This document shows positions 36,836-46,200 of a stretch of 64,000 bases of DNA, piece by piece. The DNA is from Nocardia vaccinii NBRC 15922. GTDB taxonomy: Bacteria > Actinomycetota > Actinomycetes > Mycobacteriales > Mycobacteriaceae. The stretch covers positions 124,001 through 188,000 of the forward strand of contig NZ_BDCC01000019.1 in NCBI RefSeq assembly GCF_001613305.1, in the 5' to 3' direction. Within the stretch, counting starts at the first letter, position 1. Each line of letters opens with the position of its first letter. Position numbers and translations under genes: made by a program. Under the pieces are notes generated by a model. It searched no databases. It was not told the origin of the DNA and worked only from the letters and a program-made list of their open reading frames with translations.

Positions 36836-37270
36836 CTATTTGTCGGCGGGCAGAATCCGGAACGAGTCGAAGCCCGTTGTCAGGGGTTCGATGGCGCGGA
36901 AATCGCGTTGGTCGAGCGTGAAGACACAGTCGGTCTTGTACTTGTCGGCAAGCGCGACACCGACCGCGTCGGCCAAGTCGAGTTGCAGCCCCTCGTATTT
37001 GGCTCGGACGGATTGTGCTGTGGATAGGTCGACATGTTTCAGTTCGGCGAGGCGGTAGCGGCCGTCGATCGCTCGGGCCAGTAGCGCGTCGGTGATCCGC
37101 ATGGCCGCGGCGAAGCCCAGGTCGCGGCGAGTCAGGTGGTCCAATTCGGTGAGTACCAGTGGTGATATGACCAGTGTCTCGTGTTCCATGACCGACAGTG
37201 CCTGCTCGTGTTCGGCTTGGTCGGCATCGAACGCCGCGAAGAGTGCGGAGGTGTCGGCGACGATGATCAT
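36836..37270 (-). CDS. VapC-type PIN-domain toxin (second pair)
   Basis: A 144-residue PIN-domain RNase beginning IIVADTSALFAAFDAD, with the central LTELDHLTRRDLGFAAAM (acidic Glu/Asp), then LADAVGVALADKY and FTLDQRDF, the usual four acidic positions. It overlaps its antitoxin by 4 bp (ATGA). Sequence and size resemble mycobacterial VapC toxins. It is inserted on the minus strand between dgt and dnaG. Confidence 0.9.
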   Translation of the reverse strand: MIIVADTSALFAAFDADQAEHEQALSVMEHETLVISPLVLTELDHLTRRDLGFAAAMRITDALLARAIDGRYRLAELKHVDLSTAQSVRAKYEGLQLDLADAVGVALADKYKTDCVFTLDQRDFRAIEPLTTGFDSFRILPADK

Positions 37271-37509
37271 CGACGGGCCGACCGCTGCTTGATCTCCCGG
37301 TAGATTTCCTCACGCATCTCATCGGTACTGCGCGAGCGTCCGCTGCGGAAGACTGGCAGCGGTGCATCGTGACGCGGTCGATCGGATGCGTCCAGCAACA
37401 TCGCGATACCGCGGCGGATGAGTTCCGCTTTGCTGATGCCCGTGGCCGCAGCCTCCGCGTCGAGCCGGACCTCCAGCTCATCGGGAAGGTATACGGTCGT
37501 CTTATTCAT
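37267..37509 (-). CDS. Ribbon-helix-helix antitoxin (VapB/CopG type)
   Basis: An 80-residue protein: the strand and helices NKTTVYLPDELEVRLDAEAAATGISKAELIRRGIAMLL form the RHH DNA-binding dimer. The rest, with EMREEIYREIKQRSARR at the end, should contact the toxin. The start ATG at 37509 leaves about 70 bp to the dnaG start on the other strand, so the TA promoter and the dnaG promoter are back to back. Confidence 0.9.
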   Translation of the reverse strand: MNKTTVYLPDELEVRLDAEAAATGISKAELIRRGIAMLLDASDRPRHDAPLPVFRSGRSRSTDEMREEIYREIKQRSARR

Positions 37510-37578
37510 GCCACATATGGTACCACCCGTTGGTCTGAAATGCTGTGCGGGGAGGTGGGGGAGCTAGACTCGGACCTC

Positions 37579-39507
37579 GTGGCCGGTAGACTTCCTGATC
37601 GAGATATCGCGGCGATTCGTGAGCGGGTGCGGATCGAGGATGTCGTAGGGGAGTACGTCGCGCTCAAGCGGGCGGGGGCCGATTCGCTGAAGGGGTTGTG
37701 CCCGTTCCACGACGAGAAGTCGCCGTCGTTCCATGTGCGCCCCAATCACGGGCTGTTCCATTGCTTCGGGTGCGGTGAGGGCGGTGATGTGTTCGCCTTC
37801 CTGCAGAAGATGGAGCATGTCGGATTCGTCGAGGCCGTCGAGCAGATGGCGGACCGGATCGGCTACAAGATCAACTACGAGGGTGGCGGCACCTCCGTGC
37901 AGCGCGATCGCGGCACCCGGTCGCGGCTGGTCGCGGCCAATGCCGCCGCGCACGAGTTCTATATCGCGCAGTTGCGCGAGCCCGAGGCCGAGACCGCGCG
38001 CAAGTACCTCACCGATCGGCAGTTCGACGCCGCGGCCTGGCAGCAGTTCGGCTGCGGCTATGCGCCCGGCGGCTGGGATACGCTCACGAAACACCTGCTG
38101 CGCAAGGGGTTCAACGTCAAGGAGCTCGAGGCCGCGGGCTTGTCCAAGCCGGGGCGGCGCGGGCCGATCGACCGGTTCCACCGGCGGCTGCTGTGGCCGA
38201 TCCGCAATCTCGGCGGCGAGGTGATCGGCTTCGGCGCGCGGCGGCTGTTCGACGACGACCAGATGACCGCCAAGTACATCAACACCTCGGAAACGTTGCT
38301 GTACAAGAAGTCTCAGGTGCTGTTCGGTCTCGACCACGCCAAGCGGGAGATCGCCAAGGGGCGTCAGGTGGTGGTCGTCGAGGGCTACACCGATGTGATG
38401 GCGATGCATATGGCCGGGGTGAAAACGGCTGTGGCGTCCTGCGGTACGGCTTTCGGCAGTGAACATCTGTCGCTGCTGCGCCGTCTGCTGATGGACGACA
38501 CCTGGATGAGCGGTGAGTTCATCTACACCTTCGACGGTGACGAGGCCGGTCTAGCGGCGGCGCAGAAGGCGTTCGCGGGCGATCAGAAGATCGCCATGCA
38601 GACCTATATCGCCATCGCGCCCGACGGCCAGGACCCGTGCGAGTTGCGTCAGCGTTCGGGCGATGCGGCGTTGAAAGATCTTGTCGCACGCCGGATCCCG
38701 CTGTTCGAGTTCATCGTGAAGGGCTATCTCGCGCAATACGATCTGGACTCCGCGCAGGGGCAGGTCGAGGCGTTGCGGCGCACGGTGCCCGTGGTCGCGC
38801 AGATCACCGACAACGCCTCCCGCAAGGCCTATGCGACGCGCCTGGCGGGCTGGATCGGCTGGGACGACATCCAGATGGTGGTGCGCCGGGTCGGCGACGA
38901 GGCGCGCCGGAACCGCACCCAGGGCAACGGCTCACCGGCCACCGCGCGCCGGTCCGGCGGGGAAGGTCCGGCTCAGCCCGCGGCCGAACGTCCCGCGGCT
39001 CCGCTGAATCCGAACGATCCCACGCTGCTGCCGCAGCGTCAGGCGCTGGCCGCGGCACTGCAGTATCCGGCGCTGGCCGGGCCGGCATTCGACGCGATCG
39101 AGCCGGAGGCGTTCACACATCCGGCGTATGTCGCCGTGCGCTCGGCGATCACCGAGGCCGGCGGAACCTCGGCCGGCCTCGGCGGCGCCGAATGGGTGGC
39201 CCGGGTCGCCGACCACACCGACGATCTCACGCTGCGGGCGCTGGTTTCCGAACTGGCCGCGCTGCCGTTGCCGATCAAATCGATCGATGACGTCCAGCGT
39301 TTCATCACCGGCGTGCTCGCGCGCACCCAGGAGGCGTGGGTCGGCCGTCAGGTCGCGGAGCTGAAGTCGAAACTGCAGCGCATCTCCTCGACCGAGCAGT
39401 CCGAGGCGTACATGGCTCTGTTCGGCGATCTGGTCGCGCTCGAGCAATACCGCAGAAGCCTGCAGGCGCAGGCGATGGGGAATTCGGGCGACTTCGCCGC
39501 CACCTGA
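37579..39507 (+). CDS. dnaG: DNA primase
   Basis: A 642-residue primase that makes RNA primers for replication. The zinc-binding CHC2 domain has C41, H44, C62 and C65 (CPFH...CFGC). The RNA polymerase core has the TOPRIM Glu in VVVEGYTDVMAM and Asp pair in YTFDGDEAG. A helicase-binding C-terminal domain follows a linker near residues 450-480. GTG at 37579 gives the usual start (GRLPDRDIAAIRERV); the open frame to 37369 is an artefact reaching into the TA region. Confidence 0.96.
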   Translation: MAGRLPDRDIAAIRERVRIEDVVGEYVALKRAGADSLKGLCPFHDEKSPSFHVRPNHGLFHCFGCGEGGDVFAFLQKMEHVGFVEAVEQMADRIGYKINYEGGGTSVQRDRGTRSRLVAANAAAHEFYIAQLREPEAETARKYLTDRQFDAAAWQQFGCGYAPGGWDTLTKHLLRKGFNVKELEAAGLSKPGRRGPIDRFHRRLLWPIRNLGGEVIGFGARRLFDDDQMTAKYINTSETLLYKKSQVLFGLDHAKREIAKGRQVVVVEGYTDVMAMHMAGVKTAVASCGTAFGSEHLSLLRRLLMDDTWMSGEFIYTFDGDEAGLAAAQKAFAGDQKIAMQTYIAIAPDGQDPCELRQRSGDAALKDLVARRIPLFEFIVKGYLAQYDLDSAQGQVEALRRTVPVVAQITDNASRKAYATRLAGWIGWDDIQMVVRRVGDEARRNRTQGNGSPATARRSGGEGPAQPAAERPAAPLNPNDPTLLPQRQALAAALQYPALAGPAFDAIEPEAFTHPAYVAVRSAITEAGGTSAGLGGAEWVARVADHTDDLTLRALVSELAALPLPIKSIDDVQRFITGVLARTQEAWVGRQVAELKSKLQRISSTEQSEAYMALFGDLVALEQYRRSLQAQAMGNSGDFAAT

Positions 39508-39513
39508 ATCCGT

Positions 39514-39529
39514 TGAGAGGTATCTCTCA
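39514..39529. terminator. Small symmetric hairpin at the dnaG 3' end
   Basis: TGAGAG (39514-39519) and CTCTCA (39524-39529) form a 6-bp stem with a 4-base loop between the convergent ends of dnaG and the next gene. It may be a weak two-way terminator. Confidence 0.35.
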
Positions 39530-39772
39530 GCCGCGCAACTGATCGTGCGGCACCAGGACGGTGGTGCGCTCGTCGATCGGTTCCATCGGCTCGAGCTTGG
39601 GCTGCGTGCTGAGCTTGTCGGACAGTTTCTGGCGGCCGACCAGGACGAGCTTGCGGGTGACCGGGCTCTCGGTGATGGCGCGTGTGGTCTTGCTGATCTG
39701 CTCGTAGCGGACCCGCCCGGCCTTCGCGCCGAGTACGTATCCGGCCGCAATACCGATGATCAACCGCAGCAT
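39527..39772 (-). CDS. Small membrane-associated protein (YtxH-like pattern)
   Basis: An 81-residue protein. The first 20 residues, MLRLIIGIAAGYVLGAKAGR, form one glycine-rich TM segment; the rest is basic and polar (RYEQISKTTRAITESPVTRKL...). This layout is common in small actinobacterial envelope proteins of unknown role. The ATG at 39772 has GAGG 5 bases upstream, so I reject the longer frame starting at 39925. It is convergent with dnaG. Confidence 0.75.
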   Translation of the reverse strand: MLRLIIGIAAGYVLGAKAGRVRYEQISKTTRAITESPVTRKLVLVGRQKLSDKLSTQPKLEPMEPIDERTTVLVPHDQLRG

Positions 39773-40048
39773 GTGCCCTCGCTCCCTCCAGTTACCTGTC
39801 CCGCGCCGTACATCCTGCCCGACATCCGGTTCGGCTGTCGATCCGGCACCGGTCGGTCGGGGGTGTGCGTTCTGGGGCACACCCTGCCACGGGGGTACGA
39901 CAGGAATCGGGCATCCCGCCGGCATCCGGTTTCCGGTCGATCGTCCAGTTCTCGTAACGCCCGCGGCTTCCGTGACGACGTTCCGTATGGCACATGGTCC
40001 TCGGGGAGGCCTGTTCCTCCACTCGTCACTTCGGAATGGGGATCGGGC

Positions 40049-41770
40049 ATGTCATCTCGTGAATTCTGGGCGCGCAAACGTACATTCGTTGTGCGCCATC
40101 GCATTACGGCGGCCGTCGCCGCGCCCGCGATATTGGGCACAGCGGTCGCCGTCGCCGTCGCGGTACTGCCGGACGCGGGGCCGCGCACGGCCACGCCACG
40201 GTTGATCGCGTCGGTCACCGACTGCCACGACATGGTCACCATCTCGGTCGCCGGGCGTAACGACAGTCCGTCGGCGGCCACGACGAAACTGCTGGTCGGA
40301 GCCGATGGCAAGGAGTTGCCCGCCGCGCTGTCCGACGACTATCACAGCCAGTGGGTCGATCCCGTGGTCAACGCGCCGAACGGCAAGGTCGATCCGGGCT
40401 CGTATGCCGCGGTCTACATCTCCTATCCGGCGAACATGAACAGCTACGAGGATGCCGTGAACGCGGGCGTGGCGAATACCGAGCAGGTGATGGAGCAGAT
40501 CAAACAGGCTTGTCCGGCAACGAAATTCGCGATCGTCGGCTACAGCGAGGGTGCGGACGTGGTGCGCCGGGTGGCCATGCAGGTGGGGCATCAGGAGCCC
40601 GCGAAGGACGGCTCCTACGCCATCGTCGATCCCGCCAGCGTGACCGGTGTGGTCATCCTCGCCGATTCGGGCCGGTCCGCGGGTGACGGTCCGTTCCCGG
40701 GTGCGCAGAATCCCTACAGCAACCCCGACGGCTTCGACCAGAAATATCAGAACGGCACGACGCCGATCTCCGGGCAGGGCGCGTTGCCGGACAACAGCGG
40801 TGATTTCGGTTCGCTGGACGGCAAGGTCGCCTCGTTCTGTTCGGAGGGCGATCTGACCTGCGCGGCGCCGCAGAACATCTCGCTGCTGCAGCTGGCCGCC
40901 AACGTCGGACGGCAACTGAACGTGGACAAGTTGCAGGCCGACGGGCTCACTCCCGCGACCGGACAGGACGTCGCGACCGTGCTGGCCCGGATCGGTTACA
41001 ACGCCTTCGAATACATCCGGTCCCAGCCGAATTGGATGGCCGGCGAGGAAACTCTGCTCCAGGTGCTGTTGAAGGTGTCCGAGCCGGGGTACAAGCCGGG
41101 TCAGCAACAGGCGGATCCGGCTCCGGCGCAATCGATCTCGACCGATGAGCTGGCGCCGCTGGCCTATTTGCCGCAGAAGGTGTTCAACGAGGTCGTCGGT
41201 CTGATCGTGACCAATCAGAATACGATTCCGGTGATCCTGAGCGATCCGTACCAGCTCACCCTCGGCCCGAACGGCACCGGCCACCACTTCGACTACTGGC
41301 GCGATTCGAGCACCGCCGACGGAAAGCCGCTGACCTCCGCCGAATACGCCGCCGCCTGGCTCACCCACCTGGCCCAGCAGGCCCAGGCGGGCAAGCAGAT
41401 CGACACCACCTCCAAGCCCGACTCGACCGACGTCGCCGCCGCCTACAAGGCCGCCGCCGAAACCCGGGCCGCCTCGACCACCACGGCAATCCCCACGACG
41501 ACAACCAGCCCCACGACCACCTCCGCCGCCCCTGCGACGACAGTCGCGCCCGCTACCACCACGACCCCCACTCGAACCACCACGACCGTCTCCCCGGCCC
41601 CGGCGACCACCGAGCCCAAGGCAGCCGAAGTCGCCCGCACTCCGCGAACTCCGGCACCGACCGCCGCGTCATCTGCCGAAACATCCAGCGCGACAACCAC
41701 ACCGGAGCGGACTACCACCGCTGCCCCGACAACTCCACCGAAGGAACCGGCGACAGCAGGCGCACACTGA
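40049..41770 (+). CDS. Cutinase-family secreted esterase with Thr/Pro/Ala-rich tail
   Basis: A 573-residue protein. A TM/signal segment (ITAAVAAPAILGTAVAVAVAV, residues about 19-40) leads to an alpha/beta-hydrolase domain of cutinase/PE-PPE type: DCHDMVTISVAGRND, AVYISYPA, the nucleophile Ser in GYSEGADVVRRV and VVILADSGR. The C-terminal about 95 residues (from near 475) are almost only Thr, Pro, Ala and Ser with a few charges, as in cell-wall-spanning or O-mannosylated linkers. The ATG at 40049 is chosen because the signal segment then sits at the N-terminus. Likely substrates are lipid esters outside the cell. Confidence 0.87.
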   Translation: MSSREFWARKRTFVVRHRITAAVAAPAILGTAVAVAVAVLPDAGPRTATPRLIASVTDCHDMVTISVAGRNDSPSAATTKLLVGADGKELPAALSDDYHSQWVDPVVNAPNGKVDPGSYAAVYISYPANMNSYEDAVNAGVANTEQVMEQIKQACPATKFAIVGYSEGADVVRRVAMQVGHQEPAKDGSYAIVDPASVTGVVILADSGRSAGDGPFPGAQNPYSNPDGFDQKYQNGTTPISGQGALPDNSGDFGSLDGKVASFCSEGDLTCAAPQNISLLQLAANVGRQLNVDKLQADGLTPATGQDVATVLARIGYNAFEYIRSQPNWMAGEETLLQVLLKVSEPGYKPGQQQADPAPAQSISTDELAPLAYLPQKVFNEVVGLIVTNQNTIPVILSDPYQLTLGPNGTGHHFDYWRDSSTADGKPLTSAEYAAAWLTHLAQQAQAGKQIDTTSKPDSTDVAAAYKAAAETRAASTTTAIPTTTTSPTTTSAAPATTVAPATTTTPTRTTTTVSPAPATTEPKAAEVARTPRTPAPTAASSAETSSATTTPERTTTAAPTTPPKEPATAGAH

Positions 41771-41855
41771 TCGCCCCGCGAGCCACATCCCGAACGGCTT
41801 TCGCGTGCGACGGTCACCATCCGCAGTATGCGCCCGAACTCGGCACTCTCATGGC

Positions 41856-42080
41856 ATGAGGATCCAATCGGTGGATTCGCTGCCGCAGTACGCCCACGCC
41901 GGAATTCCGCTGTAGTTGGTCGTCGTACTCGATGCGAAGTTCGGGGTCGCCGAGGTCCCGGAATTCCGGCTGGGCGCACATGCCCGTGAGTACCGCCGGC
42001 ACCGGATGCATCGCGACAAATCAGTGCACCTGGAAGATGTGGTCGTCGGCGAGATCCTCTTCGAGGACCTCGTCCGGTAG
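41856..42080 (+). pseudogene. Remnant of a Uma2-family (DUF820) gene with an internal stop
   Basis: One frame runs 75 codons from ATG 41856 to TAG 42080, broken by a TAG after 19 codons. The parts read VDSLPQYAHAGIPL and LVVVLDAKFGVAEVPEFRL, then REYRRHRMH and a final VGEILFEDLVR. This follows the C-terminal half of Uma2 endonuclease-fold proteins (YA.AGIP.YW, then a YR strand, ending in a D-L-V type helix). The stop sits where YW is expected. The N-terminal half is not visible. The assignment is by pattern only. Confidence 0.5.
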
Positions 42081-42150
42081 TCCTACCGAGGCGGCACCTC
42101 GCTGAGCGCGCCGATCACCGAGCATCGCGTCGACGGCCCGGTCCGACGGG

Positions 42151-42612
42151 TCAGGAGTCCTCGGGCGGGGGGAATCCGCCGGTGGCGACGGGGCCCCAGC
42201 GTTCGATGTGGATGCGGATCAGGGATTTGTTCTGCCGGGCCATCGCCGCGCGATACTCGTCCCAGTCGGGATGTTCGCCGGAGATGCAGCGGAAATAATC
42301 GACCAGGCCGTCCAGCGCCTCCGGCATGTCCAGTACCTCGGCGCGCCCGTCGACCTGGACGTACGCGTCGTTCCACTCGTCGGACAGTACGCAGATCGAG
42401 ACTCGCGGGTTCCGTCGTGCGTTGACGGCTTTGGCGCGAGCCGGATAGGTCGAGACCACGATGCGTCCCTCGGAATCGACGCCGCAGGTCACCGGTGACA
42501 TCTGCGGACTCCCGTCGGCGCGGGAAGTGATCAGTACGCCACGGTGCCGGGGCCGCAGGAACTCCAGCAGCGTGGTCAGCTCGACACGGTCGGCGGTCGC
42601 GATACGGGGCAT
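42151..42612 (-). CDS. PPOX-class (F420/flavin-binding) split-barrel protein
   Basis: A 153-residue protein of the pyridoxamine-phosphate-oxidase fold: RHRGVLITSRADGSPQMSPVTCGVDSEGRIVVSTYPARAKAVNARRNPRVSICVLSDEW..YVQVDGRAEVLD is the standard succession, and the terminal IRIHIERWGP segment is common in F420-dependent members. Which cofactor it binds cannot be decided by eye. It is a single gene, divergent from the NRPS gene with 589 bp in between. Confidence 0.88.
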   Translation of the reverse strand: MPRIATADRVELTTLLEFLRPRHRGVLITSRADGSPQMSPVTCGVDSEGRIVVSTYPARAKAVNARRNPRVSICVLSDEWNDAYVQVDGRAEVLDMPEALDGLVDYFRCISGEHPDWDEYRAAMARQNKSLIRIHIERWGPVATGGFPPPEDS

Positions 42613-43201
42613 ACGCGGACTCCTCGATGGTTCGAATCGGAACCTTCATCATGCCCCGGCGGCGGAACCGGCGTTGGGTGCGGGCGGGGTTCCACGGCCT
42701 ACCGAGGACCGCTGCGGCGGGTTTGCGGCCCGACTCTCGACGTCACTGTGAGAGTCAGAGCTGAATGGTTTCATTCGGGCTTTTCCGGCGGTAATTCTCA
42801 GAGAGTCTTTAGCCGTAACATAGCTGTTTTGCCGCTCTGAACGGCCGTCGTTTCATCCGCCCGACCTTTTCGGTGTCGGTATGAACCAACTTTCGCGACT
42901 CAGCAAATATATAGCCACTTCTGAAGTAGAAGAGCACAGGGCACCCTGCGTTTGTGACCTTGGTCCCTGTGGTTCGGGTTGGTAATGGTCGGACGATGGA
43001 TACATGACAGAGGCGTCTGGGTATCGGGGCTGTCGGCGGGAGTCGGCGGAGCGGACGCCGACTGCGATGAGCCGTAGTTCATGAGAGGCAACTCGATCGC
43101 AGTTATCAAACCGCAAACATCTACCGCGTTGGCATCGGAATTGTTGCAGAAACATAACCCGATTGCTCTGGCGCGGCAATGGGAGAGCTGTGGAGATCGA
43201 T
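42613..43201. other. Long intergenic region upstream of the NRPS gene
   Basis: This 589-bp region must contain the NRPS promoter. The part near 42760-42930 is visibly AT-richer than the surroundings. A dyad GACTCTC-N11-GAGAGTC lies at 42732-42756, and GAGAGTC recurs at 42801-42807. No iron box (TTAGGTTAGGCTAA type) and no convincing -35/-10 pair was found. Confidence 0.5.
42732..42756. promoter_or_regulatory. Dyad GACTCTC-N11-GAGAGTC upstream of NRPS
   Basis: Perfect 7-bp arms with an 11-base centre, about 450 bp upstream of the NRPS start and 120 bp upstream of the divergent PPOX gene. It could be an operator or a hairpin. Confidence 0.3.
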
Positions 43202-46200
43202 ATGCCCCAATCGAACAATGGCATGGCCGGGGGACGGCCGTCCTTCGATGTGCGCCCGCTGACCGCGGCGCAGCGAGGAATCTGGTTCGCCCAGCACCTT
43301 GCCGCGTCGTCGCCGATATCCGTGGCGCAGTATGTCGAGATCGTCGGTGAGCTGGATACCGATCTGCTGGTCGAGGCGTGTAACACCGCCAGCCGCGAAT
43401 TCGGGTCGGGTCACCTGCGCCTGCTCGAGGTCGACGGGGAACCACGCCAGTTCGTGGACGAGAACGGCACGCCGGTATCGGTCGTGGACCTGCGTGATCA
43501 CCCCGACCCGGTCACCACGGCGCGCCGGCTGATGGTCGAAGAGTATTCCGCCCCACTGGACTTGCTGAACGACGACCTCATGGCGAGTGTGATCTATCGG
43601 GTCGGCGAGGAACACTTCCTCTGGTATCAGCGCGCCCACCATGTCGCGCTCGACGGATTCGCGGCGGTGACGATGATGCACCGCGTCACCGAGCTGTACA
43701 ACGCGTGGATCGCCGGCGAGCAGGCGCCGCCGTCCGCGGCGCGCGATCTGGGCGAAGTGGTCGAACAGGATATCGCGTATCGTGATTCGCCGCGTTTCGA
43801 GAACGACCGCGCGTACTGGACGGAACATCTGGCCGACGCGCCTCCCGTGGTGAGCCTGGCCGATCGGGTGGGCGAACCCACCATTCATCCGATCCTGGTC
43901 AGCACCCCGCTGCCGGAGCGCACCGCGCGTGCGCTGGACGAGGTCGTGCTCGACCGCGGTACGAGCGTTACCCCGGTGATCGTCGCCGCCTTCGCGTCCT
44001 ATCTCGCCCGGATGACCGGAAGCGATGAGGTGTTGCTGAGCCTGCCCGTTTCGGGTCGGCATTCCGCGCTACTGCGCCGTTCCGGCGGGATGGTGGCAAA
44101 TGTCGTGCCCCTGCGTGTGCGCGTCGCGGGCTGCACAATCGGCGAGGTGATCAGCGGCACGCAGAGCGAATTGACCAGCGCCCTGCGGCGGCAGCGTTAC
44201 CGGCAGGAGGACATATTCCACGATATGGGCATCGCCCGTGACCAGGCGGCGTCTTTCGGCCCGGCCGTGAATATCATGATGGTCGAGAACGAGGTCGTTC
44301 TGGGCAATACCACCGGACGCCTCAACGTTCTCACCTCGGGCCCGACCGCCGACCTTTTCGTCAATATCTATCCGGGTGCGGGACGGGACAGTACCCATAT
44401 CGATTTCCAGGGCAATCCGAGTGCGTACACTTCGGCGGAACTCGCCGGGCACCACGACCGGTTTCTCATGTTTCTGCGGGAGTTCCTCGCCGGGGGCGAC
44501 GAATACCCGGTCGACAAGCTGCCGCTGCTGGAAGGCGCGGAGAGGTCCGAACTGCTGCCCGTGCGCGGCCCCGGCGGTGTCGAGACGCGGCTGCTTCCGG
44601 ACATCCTGACCGAGGGTGCGCGCCGCAATCGCCGTGAAACCGCGATCGCCTCGTCCGGCCGATCGATGACGTACGGCGAACTGGACACGAAATCCTCCCA
44701 GCTCGCCCGGCATCTGATCACGTTGGGCTGCGGGCCGGACACCGTCGTGGCGATCCTGCTGCGCCGCTCGTCCGAATCCGTCATGGCGACCTGGGCGGTC
44801 GCCAAATGCGGTGCGGCCTTCGTGCAGTTGTCACCGGACAATCCACCGAAGCGGATCGAGCACATGATCGCCGACAGCGGCGCGAGCGTGGCGGTCACGG
44901 TCGACGCCCTGGCCGATCGCCTGCCGTCCGCGACGCGCCTGGTAACCCTCGACGACCCCGCGACCGTGTCGGCCTGTGACCAGGCCGACGACGGGCCGAT
45001 CATCGACGCCGACCGGATCCGGCCACTGCGGTCCTCCAATATCGCCTATCTGACCTACACCTCGGGTTCCACCGGGCTGCCGAAGGGCGTGCAGGTCACG
45101 CACGCCGGTCTGGCCAACCTCATCGCCGATCGCGCCGCGACGTACGGCGTCGACAGCACATCGCGGGTGTCCTATGCGCTTTCGCCCAGCTTCGACGCCT
45201 CGCTGGAGCAGTTCCTGACCTGTTTCGCGAACGGATCGACCCTGGTGGTCGTGCCGCCCGAGGTGACCGGCGGCGAGCCGCTGACGCGGCTGCTGGCCGA
45301 CGAGCACGTGACCCACTTGACGTTGACGCCCGCGATGTTGGCGACCGTGGACCCGAATCAGGCGGTCGACCTGAAGGTCGTCGTGGTCGGTGGTGACGTG
45401 TGCGCACCGCATGTCATCGAACGGTGGACGCGATCGCTGTCCATGTACAACGAGTACGGACCGACCGAGACCACGGTGACCGCCGTCGGCGCCGCGCTGC
45501 GAGCCGACCGGTCCCATACCGTCGGCGGTCCCATCCGCGGCGTCTCGGCGATGGTCCTGGACCGGACGCTGCAGCCGGTGCCCAAGGGCACCGCGGGCGA
45601 GTTGTACCTGGCCGGGCCGGGCCTGGCCCGGGGATACAGCCATCTGTTCGGGGAGACCGCCGCGCGGTTCGTCGCCGATCCGTACGGCGCGGCAGGCGAG
45701 CGGATGTACCGCACCGGCGATATCGCGCGCTGGAACGGCGACGATTCGGAGATCGCGCTGGAACTGATGGGGCGCAGCGACTTTCAGGTCAAGATACGCG
45801 GCTATCGGATCGAGCCCAGCGAGATCGACGACACCCTCACCACGCACGAGGATGTCGAGATGTCCGTCACGGTGCCGGTGCGGAACAACGTCGGCACGAC
45901 CGTGCTGGCATCGTATGTCGTCCCGGTCGACGGCCGCCGGATCGATAGCGTCGAACTGCAGCGCTTCGCTCGCGAATCCCTTCCGCCGCATATGGTTCCG
46001 GCAGTGGTCTGCCCGTTGGCCGGTCTTCCGGTGAACGCGTTCGGCAAGCTCGACCGCAAGGCTCTGCCCGCACCCGAATTCGGCGCCGCGCCCGAGGGTC
46101 GCGCGCCGGCCACTCCCCGGGAGAAGGCGCTGGCGGAGCTGTTCGCCGAGGTGCTCGGTGTGCCGCGGGTCGGGGCGGACGACAGCTTCTTCGCCCTGGG

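Noticed and set aside
42626..42645. GGTTCGAATC motif like a tRNA T-loop
   Set aside because: The flanks do not pair as a T-stem and no acceptor or anticodon arm is present; it is a chance GGTTC/GAACC repeat.
42613..43201. Iron-regulator (IdeR/DmdR) box before the NRPS
   Set aside because: Searched for because of the EntF-like domains, but no TTAGGTTAGGCTAA-like palindrome was found.
43081..43350. 89-codon plus-strand frame at the NRPS start
   Set aside because: It overlaps the NRPS coding start in another frame and has no ribosome-binding site or domain.
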